Origin: Blastococcus sp. CT_GayMR19
Lineage (GTDB): Bacteria; Actinomycetota; Actinomycetes; Mycobacteriales; Geodermatophilaceae
Assembly (NCBI RefSeq): GCF_004570385.1
Contig: NZ_SPQL01000007.1
Span: 62,001-126,000 of the forward strand
Reading direction: 5' to 3'
Length of the DNA stretch: 64,000 nucleotides
The translations under genes were made by a program, and so were the position numbers. Every line of letters starts with the position of its first letter. The stretch's first letter is position 1. Below, piece by piece: positions 33,909 to 40,980 of the stretch. The notes under the pieces were generated by a model that was not told the DNA's origin, did no database searches, and saw only the letters and a program-made list of their open reading frames with translations.

Positions 33909-35710
33909 TCGGCGATCACTTCCTGTGCGAGGGCCGGCACCCCGACGTCGGAGGCCGGTGCGTCGAGCGCGCGCTCGTGGCGCAGTTTCCCGGTCGCCTG
34001 GCGGTCCAGCACGACCGTGCCCTTCGCGTCGCGCGTGACGACGACGCCGTAGTCCTCCCGGGCCGCGGCCTCGGACACGTAGCCCGAGGCGACGTCGGCG
34101 ACGACCGCGTCCGCGTCCCGCTCCAGCGGGTTGCCGTAGCCCCCGCCGCCCGGGGTCTCCAGGCGGAAGGTGTCGCCGGGCTTCAGCGGCAGGTCGGAGT
34201 AGCGCGAGGGCAGCACCCGCTCCTGCGGCGTCCCCGGGTTGACCGTCAGCCGGCCGATCCGGCCCCGGTGCCCGCCGTCCACGCCGAGCGGGGCGACCTT
34301 GTGCCGGGTCGAGCGCAGCGAGAAGCGGGCCGGCTCGACGACCTCGTACTCGCGCAGGATGCCCAGCCCGCCGCGGAACCGGCCGGCGCCGCCGGAGTCG
34401 GGGATGAGCTCCAGCCGCTTGACGCGGGCGGTGTACTCGCTCTCCACGATCTCGACCGGTGCGATCTTGCCGTTGGTGTGGTTGACCGAGGAGCCCGAGA
34501 CGCCGTCCCGGTCCTTGAGCGCGCCGGTGCCGCCGCCGAAGATCTCGTACTGCACGTACTTCTTCGTGCCGGGCTCGCGGCCGCCGCTCATCACGAACGA
34601 CCGGCTGGCGCAGCCGTCGGCGCGGCCCCGCCCGGGCACGATGGCGCTCATCGCGTCGAACACCGCGTCGACGACCGCGTGGACGGTCGGGTTGTAGGTG
34701 TTGACCGCCGCCGGGAAGTGCGGGTCGACGACGCTGCCCGGACGGGTCGTGATGTCCATGGCGTCGAGCAGGCCCGAGTTGACGTAGGTGTCGGGGCCCA
34801 GCAGCGAGATGACCACGTAGGCGCAGGCCGCGCGCAGCAGCGGTGGGCGGATGTTCGCCGGGCCGCGGGTCTGGTCGTCGGACTGGGTGAAGTCGAACTC
34901 GATCCGGTCGCCGGCCTTGCGCACGGTCACGTGCAGCCGGAACGAGTGCTCGAGATCGATGCCGTCGTCGTCGACGAACCGCTCGGCCTCGACCTCCATG
35001 TCCGGCCACTCCGCCAGCGCGGCGCGGACCCGCTGCTCCGAGACGGCCAGCACGTCCTCGAAGTAGTTCCGCAGCTCGTCGAGACCGTGCTTCTCGGCGA
35101 TCTCCTGCAGCCGGCGCTCACCCACCCGCACCGAGCCCAGCTGGCCACGGGTGTCGCCCAGCACGACCTCGGGGGTGCGGCTGTTGGCGGCGATGATCCG
35201 CTCGATGTCGCGGTTCGTCTCGCCGTCGCGCTGGTAGCGGACGGCGGGCATGTGCAGGCCCTCGTTGTAGATCTCGGTGGCCGAGGCCGAGCAGCTGCCC
35301 GGCACCGGCCCGCCGATGTCGCCCTTGTGCGCCATCGACGCGGCGAACCCGAGCAGCTCGCCGTCGATGAACACCGGGCAGATGACGAAGAAGTCCGGGG
35401 CGTGCGGGCTGCCGCCCTCGTAGGTGTGGTTGATCAGGTAGGCGTCACCCTCGCACAGGTCGTCCCCGAAGTCGCGCAGCACCGCGGCGGTGCAGGCGGG
35501 GAAGGCACCGATGTGCAGCGGGAGGACGACGTGCTGCGCGACCACCCGGCCCGTCGGGTCCAGGAACGCGCACGAGGCGTCCTGGGACTCGCGGATGATC
35601 GTCGAGAACCCGGTGCGGAAGAGCGAGAACTGCATCTCCTGCACCACCCCGGACAGCCGGGCGCGCAGCACCTGGAAGGTGACGGGGGCGACCTTCATCG
35701 GGCGGTTCAT
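33905..35710 (-). CDS. HyuB-type hydantoinase B/oxoprolinase subunit
   Basis: A 601-residue subunit of the ATP-dependent hydantoinase/oxoprolinase/acetone carboxylase superfamily. Family blocks: QEMQFSLFRTGFSTIIRESQD (near 24), HIGAFPACT, INHTYEGGSPHAPDFFVICP, AHKGDIGGPVPGS, and TPGGGGYGNPLERD at the end. HyuB binds metal and the substrate amide or carboxylates it; HyuA supplies ATP. Overlaps HyuA by four bases. In this context a ring-opening or amide-cleaving step on a cyclic imide-like compound is likely, but a carboxylase role cannot be excluded. Confidence 0.9.
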   Translation of the reverse strand: MNRPMKVAPVTFQVLRARLSGVVQEMQFSLFRTGFSTIIRESQDASCAFLDPTGRVVAQHVVLPLHIGAFPACTAAVLRDFGDDLCEGDAYLINHTYEGGSPHAPDFFVICPVFIDGELLGFAASMAHKGDIGGPVPGSCSASATEIYNEGLHMPAVRYQRDGETNRDIERIIAANSRTPEVVLGDTRGQLGSVRVGERRLQEIAEKHGLDELRNYFEDVLAVSEQRVRAALAEWPDMEVEAERFVDDDGIDLEHSFRLHVTVRKAGDRIEFDFTQSDDQTRGPANIRPPLLRAACAYVVISLLGPDTYVNSGLLDAMDITTRPGSVVDPHFPAAVNTYNPTVHAVVDAVFDAMSAIVPGRGRADGCASRSFVMSGGREPGTKKYVQYEIFGGGTGALKDRDGVSGSSVNHTNGKIAPVEIVESEYTARVKRLELIPDSGGAGRFRGGLGILREYEVVEPARFSLRSTRHKVAPLGVDGGHRGRIGRLTVNPGTPQERVLPSRYSDLPLKPGDTFRLETPGGGGYGNPLERDADAVVADVASGYVSEAAAREDYGVVVTRDAKGTVVLDRQATGKLRHERALDAPASDVGVPALAQEVIAE

Positions 35711-37803
35711 CGGGTGGCCTCCTGAGACCTGGACTCCGACGACGTCGGAGCCGGCGAGATGCGCAGGTTGCGCCAGCGGTCGACCTCGACCGGCTGGCCG
35801 GGGAGCACGACCACGGTGGTGTCCTCCTGGTCGACGATCGCCGGCCCGGTGAAGGTGACCCCGACGTCGAGCAGCTCGCGGGCGTAGATCGGGGTGTCGA
35901 CGACCGAGTCGCCGAAGCGCACCGGCCGGGTGTCGACCTGGGCCTCGGCCAGCGGGCGGCCGACCGGCTCGTGCTCGAGCAGCTTCACCTCGGGGACGAG
36001 ACCGCGCCCGGTCACCCGGTAGGAGACGACCTCCACCGACTCCTCGGGGGCGGCGTGGCCGAAGCGGTCGAGGTGCTCGGCGTCGAAGGCCTTGCGCATC
36101 GTGGCGGTGTCGCCCTGCTCCAGCGCCCCCCGGGACACCTTGACCGGCACCTCGTAGCCCTGGCCGCGGTAGCGCATGTCGAGGGTGTAGTCGATCTCGA
36201 CGGCGTCGTCGGCGAAGCCCTCCTCGGACAGGTCGGCCCGGGCCGCGGCGACGAGGCCGTCGACGATCGACAGCATGTCCGGGCCGGAGAGCTCGTCGAG
36301 CGCGTCCAGCCGCGAGCGCACGTAGTCGTGCTGCACGTCGGCCATCATCAGGCCGAGCGCCGAGAGCACGCCCGGGTGGGCCGGGATCAGCGCCCCGGCC
36401 ATGTGCAGGTCCTCCATCATCGCGGCGGTGTGCACGGGGCCGGCACCCCCGAACCCGACGAGGACGAAGTCGCGCAGGTCGTAGCCGCGCATGGTGGAGA
36501 TGCCCTTGATGGCCTCCTCCATCTGGATGTTGACGATGTCGACGACGCCCTTGGCCGCGTCCAGGACGTCCATGCCCAGCGGGTCGGCGACGTGCTCGCG
36601 CACGGCCCGCGCCGCGGCGTCGGTGTCCAGGGCCAGCGAGCCGCCCAGCCGCGAGCGGGCCGAGAGGTAGCCGAGCACGAGGTTGGCGTCCGTGACCGTC
36701 GGACGGGTGCCGCCGCGGCCGTAGCAGGCCGGTCCGGGCACCGAGCCGGCACTGTCGGGGCCGACCTTGAGCACGCCCTGCGCGTCGACGCCGGCCAGGG
36801 TGCCTCCCCCGGCGCTGACGGTGTCGATGTCGAGACCGGGCAGCGCGACCTGGCGGCCGGCGATGAGTCCGCCGTTGGTCAGCCGGGGCGCGCCGCCCTC
36901 GATCAGGGCCACGTCGCACGACGTGCCGCCCATGTCGAAGGTGATGATGTTGTTGACGCCGCACATGCGGGACAGCCGGGCGCCGGCGGTCACGCCTCCC
37001 GCCGGGCCGGACAGCAGCGTCGCCGCCGCCTTCTGAGCGGCCTTGTCGAAGGTCGCCGTCCCGCCGTTGGACTGCATGACGTAGGCCTGCGCCGTCGTGA
37101 CGCCGACGTCGATCAGCCGGGTGCGCAGGTTGCCGAGGTAGCGCTCGAGGATCGGCTGCAGGTAGGCGTTGATGACCGTCGTCGACAGGCGGGCGTACTC
37201 GCGGATCTGGGGCAGCACGTCGGAGGACAGCGAGACGACGCAGCCGGGCAGCTCCTCGGCGATGATCTCGCGGACCCGCTGCTCATGGGCGGGGTGCAGG
37301 TAGCTGAAGAGCAGGCAGACGGCGATGGACTCGATGTCCTCGCCCTCGAGCCCGCGCAGCGTCGTCCGCAGGGCCTCCTCGTCGAGGGGGACGAGCACCG
37401 AACCGCGGTAGTCGACCCGCTCGCGCACCTCCCCGGTCCGGCTCTGCGGCGCCAGCAGGGCGGGCTTCCTGTAGTTGAGGTCGAACAGCGCCGGCCCGTG
37501 CGGCCGCGACTGCTCCATCACCTCGTAGATGCCGCGGAAGCCCTCGCTGACCAGCAGGCCCGTGCGCACACCCTTCTCCTCGAGCAGGGCGTTCGTGCCG
37601 ACGGTGGTGCCGTGGCAGAAGTAGGTCACCCCCTCGGCCTCGGGGGTGGCCAGCAGGGAGTCGACGCCCTCCATGATCGCGACGGAGGGGTCGTGCGGCG
37701 TGGACAGCCGCTTGGCGATCGAGAGCTCGCCGGTGTCCTCCCGAAGGAAGACGAAGTCGGTGAACGTTCCGCCCGTGTCGACGGCTACCCGGTACTGCGG
37801 CAT
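35707..37803 (-). CDS. HyuA-type hydantoinase A/oxoprolinase ATPase subunit
   Basis: A 698-residue ATP-using partner of HyuB. The actin-like phosphate motifs are clear: VAVDTGGTFTDFVF (7-20), FCHGTTVGTNALLE (63-76), LLSGPAGGV and IITFDMGGTSCDVALIEGG near 285-305, and FGGAGPVHTAAM around 455. The length matches the family (about 680-720). It follows the hydroxyacid dehydrogenase by about 20 bases in the operon controlled by site 5. It phosphorylates the substrate carbonyl or carboxyl to drive hydrolysis. Confidence 0.92.
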   Translation of the reverse strand: MPQYRVAVDTGGTFTDFVFLREDTGELSIAKRLSTPHDPSVAIMEGVDSLLATPEAEGVTYFCHGTTVGTNALLEEKGVRTGLLVSEGFRGIYEVMEQSRPHGPALFDLNYRKPALLAPQSRTGEVRERVDYRGSVLVPLDEEALRTTLRGLEGEDIESIAVCLLFSYLHPAHEQRVREIIAEELPGCVVSLSSDVLPQIREYARLSTTVINAYLQPILERYLGNLRTRLIDVGVTTAQAYVMQSNGGTATFDKAAQKAAATLLSGPAGGVTAGARLSRMCGVNNIITFDMGGTSCDVALIEGGAPRLTNGGLIAGRQVALPGLDIDTVSAGGGTLAGVDAQGVLKVGPDSAGSVPGPACYGRGGTRPTVTDANLVLGYLSARSRLGGSLALDTDAAARAVREHVADPLGMDVLDAAKGVVDIVNIQMEEAIKGISTMRGYDLRDFVLVGFGGAGPVHTAAMMEDLHMAGALIPAHPGVLSALGLMMADVQHDYVRSRLDALDELSGPDMLSIVDGLVAAARADLSEEGFADDAVEIDYTLDMRYRGQGYEVPVKVSRGALEQGDTATMRKAFDAEHLDRFGHAAPEESVEVVSYRVTGRGLVPEVKLLEHEPVGRPLAEAQVDTRPVRFGDSVVDTPIYARELLDVGVTFTGPAIVDQEDTTVVVLPGQPVEVDRWRNLRISPAPTSSESRSQEATR

Positions 37804-37826
37804 GGATCTGCTCCTCCTGCGGGCGC

Positions 37827-38687
37827 TCAGGCCTGCGCGGGGTCGGTGTCGGGCTGCTTGTCGGCGAGCAGCGCGGCCACGCTGTCGACGGTGATCGAGA
37901 GCATCGCCTCGCGGGCGGTCGCGGCGACCGGCAGCTCGATGGGGGGCTCCACGGTCTGCGCCATGGCGAACGCGTTGGCGAGGTCCTTCTTGTGCCAGGT
38001 GAAGCGCATCTGCTCGATCTCACGCAGCGTGCGGCTGTCGGTCGGGCCGTCCTTGAGCGCTTCCCGCAGCTTGGCCGGGGCGACGCCGAGCCGCTGGCCG
38101 AAGCGCAGCGCCTCGTTGATCGCCGAGATCTGCGCCCAGTGCACGAGGTTGTTGACCGTCTTGCCGACCTGGCCGGTGCCCAGGGCGCCCATGTGGTGGA
38201 CCGAGCCGCACCAGGGCTCCAGCACCGGGCGGATGCGGTCGAGCACCTGCTCCTCGCCGCCGACGAGCAGGTTGATCTCACCCGCCTCCGCACCGCGGAC
38301 GCCGCCGGTCAGTGCCGCGTCCAGCACGTCGACGCCGCGCTCCGCCCCCGCCGCGGCGATGGCCGCGCACGTCTCGGGCAGGGCGGAGCTGCAGATGGCC
38401 AGGACGGAGCCGGGCTGCGCGCCGGCGAGCAGCCCGTCGTCCCCCAGGCACACGGTGCGGACGTCGTCGTCGGAGGGGACGAACACGAAGATGACGGTCG
38501 ACTTCCCCGCCAGGTCCTTCAGGGACGGCACCGGCGTCGCGCCCTTCTGCCCGATGGCGTCGAGGGCCGCCGCGTCGAGGTCGAAGGCGAAGGTGTCGAA
38601 CTCCGAGGCCGCGAGGAACTCGGCCGCCGGGCGGCCCATCGCCCCCAGCCCCACCACTCCGACGCTGGGGCGTGCACCTTCGGTCAT
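37827..38687 (-). CDS. NAD(P)-dependent beta-hydroxyacid dehydrogenase (3-hydroxyisobutyrate dehydrogenase family)
   Basis: A 286-residue dehydrogenase. Cofactor motif VGVVGLGAMGRPAAEF (9-24), substrate loop VLDAALTGGVRGAEAG (121-136) and catalytic Lys176 in GTGQVGKTVNNLVHW. Family members oxidise 3-hydroxy acids or reduce tartronate semialdehyde. ATG 38687 is chosen over the ATG seven codons upstream because GAGGAG (38699-38694) lies six bases before it. First gene of an eight-gene operon running to 30972, with site 5 about 80 bases upstream. Confidence 0.9.
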   Translation of the reverse strand: MTEGARPSVGVVGLGAMGRPAAEFLAASEFDTFAFDLDAAALDAIGQKGATPVPSLKDLAGKSTVIFVFVPSDDDVRTVCLGDDGLLAGAQPGSVLAICSSALPETCAAIAAAGAERGVDVLDAALTGGVRGAEAGEINLLVGGEEQVLDRIRPVLEPWCGSVHHMGALGTGQVGKTVNNLVHWAQISAINEALRFGQRLGVAPAKLREALKDGPTDSRTLREIEQMRFTWHKKDLANAFAMAQTVEPPIELPVAATAREAMLSITVDSVAALLADKQPDTDPAQA

Positions 38688-38767
38688 CGACGTCTCCTCG
38701 GATCGCATAGGGGCCTCGCAGCGGCGCGCTGCGCGCGCGGCGGATCGTGAGCCACGCTACACAGGGT

Positions 38768-38788
38768 TTGGTCCTACCAACAGACCTT
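38768..38788. promoter_or_regulatory. GntR/FadR-type operator, site 5
   Basis: TTGGTCCTACCAA (38768-38780) is a perfect palindromic core, followed by CAGACC, a further half-site; read on the minus strand it has the same layout as sites 7 and 8. It precedes the hydroxyacid dehydrogenase-HyuAB-nitrile hydratase operon. Confidence 0.7.
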
Positions 38789-38808
38789 TAGGATCGGCCG
38801 CCGGACCC

Positions 38809-39861
38809 TCAGTCCAGGATCCCGGCGGGTTCGGGAGCGCCCAGCACGTCGGCGCCGCCGAACTCGGGGGCGTCCTCGAGGTAGTGCACCCGGTCGTAGC
38901 CGAGCTTCTTGAACAGCCGGTTCTGCGCCGAGAGCAGGAGCAGCGGCGACCCGTCGGCGGCGAAGTGCTGCACCACCGTGTTCTGGGGGACGTAGAGGGT
39001 GTCGCCCTTGCCGATCTCGTGGCGGGTCGGCTCGGTGGCGATGCGGGCGTAGTACTTCTCGGCGATCTCGGCCTGCACCTCCCAGTGCAGCGAGTACCCC
39101 TCGCCCTCGACCACGTAGAGGATCTCGTCGGCCATCTTCCAGTGCTTGCCCGACCGGCTGCCGGCGGGGATCTCGAGCTCGAAGACGTCGGCGCTGAACT
39201 GGCGGACGTCGGGCCGCTCCGGGCCGCAGAGCACGCGGACCCGCCCCAGCTGCGTCGTCTCCCAGGAGGCGTCGTCCTTGCCGACGATCTTCTTCAGGCC
39301 GGTGACGCCCGGCGTCCAGATGCGGGACCAGTCCTCGCGGGGGCCGAACTCGTCCTCGCGGTCGAAGGCCTTGCGGCTGCCCTGCTGCATCAGCCCGGCG
39401 AACAGCCAGGTCGCCTTCGCCTTGATCACGAGGGTGAGCGCGGGCTCGTCGTAGGGGTTGAAGTGCTGGTGCACCGAGTCGGTGTGCACGAGCACCAGGT
39501 CGCCCTTGATCCAGTCGTAGCGCTGGTCGTCGTGGATCTCGTAGCCGGCGCCCTCGAGGATGTAGAACGGCGCCTCGTTCTGGTGGCCGTGGCCCTTGGC
39601 CGCGCCCCGGGCGGGCAGCTCGACCAGGTGGACCTGCAGGGTCTGGGTCCAGAACGGGTCGTCGCCGGGACCGACCCGCCACCAGGCGTCCTGGCCCTCG
39701 GTGTAGCCCTGCTTGCCGAGGATCGACACGTCGTCCTCGGGGCTGCGTACGCGGGGAGCGGCCAGCTGCCTGCGACGGAACTCGTCGAGGCCGTAGGTCT
39801 GCGAGATCATCTCGCGGACGAAGACCCTGCCCTCTCCTGAACTGCCTTGTCCGGCGGCCAT
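38809..39861 (-). CDS. Bicupin protein, paralogue of 61429-62454
   Basis: A 350-residue double cupin. First barrel: GHGHQNEAPFYILEGAGYEI (near 95) and HTDSVHQHFNPYDEPA; second barrel: GSRSGKHWKMADEILYVVEGEGYSL and PQNTVVQHFAADGSP. The first barrel keeps the full His-x-His...Glu...His metal set; the second has only one His in its first motif (KHWKMADE). It is closely similar to the protein at 61429 along its whole length. Last gene of the Cdc48-cupin-cupin-bicupin unit. Could be a dioxygenase; the substrate is not recognisable. Confidence 0.85.
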   Translation of the reverse strand: MAAGQGSSGEGRVFVREMISQTYGLDEFRRRQLAAPRVRSPEDDVSILGKQGYTEGQDAWWRVGPGDDPFWTQTLQVHLVELPARGAAKGHGHQNEAPFYILEGAGYEIHDDQRYDWIKGDLVLVHTDSVHQHFNPYDEPALTLVIKAKATWLFAGLMQQGSRKAFDREDEFGPREDWSRIWTPGVTGLKKIVGKDDASWETTQLGRVRVLCGPERPDVRQFSADVFELEIPAGSRSGKHWKMADEILYVVEGEGYSLHWEVQAEIAEKYYARIATEPTRHEIGKGDTLYVPQNTVVQHFAADGSPLLLLSAQNRLFKKLGYDRVHYLEDAPEFGGADVLGAPEPAGILD

Positions 39862-39878
39862 GGGGACTCCTCTGGGGA

Positions 39879-40412
39879 TCAGTCGCGGCGGAGCGTCGTG
39901 TCGACGTCCGGCTTGGGGGGCTCCTCGCCCTCGGCGAGCGGGTGGAAGCCGCAGCCGCGGTCCACGCCCAGGGCGTCGAGGAGGTTGGGCTCGGTCAGCA
40001 CCAGGCGGGCCGGCTCGTCCTCGTCGAGGTTGACGTGCTGCACGGTGATGCCGTCGGTGCGCACCGGCAGGTTCAGGACGTCGCCGGCGCTCCAGTCGTG
40101 GCGCTCGTCGTCGATCAGCGTGTAGCCGCGGCCCACCCAGACGTAGCCCACGGTGCCGCCCTGGTAGTGCAGCCGGCCGCTCCTGCCGCCGGGCGGGATC
40201 TCCTGCACCCAGAACAGCAGCGAGGACAGGCTGTTCTCGGTCATGTCCGGGTGCATGTACCACTTCTGCCGGCCGAGCTCGTTGTCCTCCCAGGGGAGGT
40301 CGCGGCCGGCCACCACGGACTGCCCGGCCGACCAGGTCGCGCGCTGCTTGTCGCGCAGGTCGATGAGCCGGCCCAGCCGGTTCGGCCGCTGCTGCTCGCC
40401 CACGTCACTCAC
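39879..40412 (-). CDS. Single-domain cupin with degenerate metal motif
   Basis: A 177-residue single cupin. The first motif reads GGRSGRLHYQGGTVGYVWVG: the second His of the usual HxH is Tyr and the Glu is replaced by Val, so metal binding is doubtful; the second motif VQHVNLDED keeps one His. It overlaps the neighbouring cupin gene by 8 bases, and the two proteins share the layout YxxxDxERHDWxAGD. This suggests a catalytic/non-catalytic pair, possibly a hetero-oligomer. Confidence 0.8.
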   Translation of the reverse strand: MSDVGEQQRPNRLGRLIDLRDKQRATWSAGQSVVAGRDLPWEDNELGRQKWYMHPDMTENSLSSLLFWVQEIPPGGRSGRLHYQGGTVGYVWVGRGYTLIDDERHDWSAGDVLNLPVRTDGITVQHVNLDEDEPARLVLTEPNLLDALGVDRGCGFHPLAEGEEPPKPDVDTTLRRD

Positions 40413-40980
40413 CCGCCCGGAAGGACTGGCCCTGGCTCGCCTTGCGCGCGATGTAGGCCTCGTACAGCGGTGACGACTCGATCTGGATGATCTCGCACCC
40501 TCCGTGGTCGAAGAACGGCCAGTAGATGAAGGCGATCCACTCCGCGGGCTGCTCGGGATCGGTGTTGAAGTGCTGGTGCTCGATGCCGCCGGGCGTCATG
40601 GGCAGCAGTAGGAGGTCGCCGGCCTCCCAGTCGTGCCGCTCGCCGTCGTAGACCGAGTAGCCCTTGCCGGCGAGGATGAAGATGACCAGCCCGCCCTGGT
40701 GGCGGTGCCGCCCGGAGCGCTCCGGGAAGACCTGCCGGAAGACCTCCCAGCTCTGCAGGCAGGTGTCCTGCAGGTCGGGCTCGAGCGGCGACAGGTACCG
40801 CTTCGAGTTGGCCTGCCGGTGCATGTCCCACTGCCGCTCGGAGTCCCGGACCACGACCCGGCCGTTGCGCATCCGGTCGTGCACCTTGAACGAGTGCTCG
40901 TAGATCCTCGGCTCGTAGAGCCGGGTGTCCCCCTCGCTCGGCTCGGGCTCAGCGGCCCGCCGCATCCGTTCGTCACTCAT
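40405..40980 (-). CDS. Single-domain cupin
   Basis: A 191-residue cupin with motif GRHRHQGGLVIFILAGKGYS and, on the second motif, GIEHQHFNTDPEQPAEW. HxH and the downstream His are present; the Glu position is Leu/Val, so the metal set is His-rich but incomplete. The ATG overlaps the stop of the Cdc48-like ATPase by four bases (ATGA), which implies coupled translation and equimolar needs. It shares its overall layout with the next cupin. Confidence 0.83.
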   Translation of the reverse strand: MSDERMRRAAEPEPSEGDTRLYEPRIYEHSFKVHDRMRNGRVVVRDSERQWDMHRQANSKRYLSPLEPDLQDTCLQSWEVFRQVFPERSGRHRHQGGLVIFILAGKGYSVYDGERHDWEAGDLLLLPMTPGGIEHQHFNTDPEQPAEWIAFIYWPFFDHGGCEIIQIESSPLYEAYIARKASQGQSFRAGE

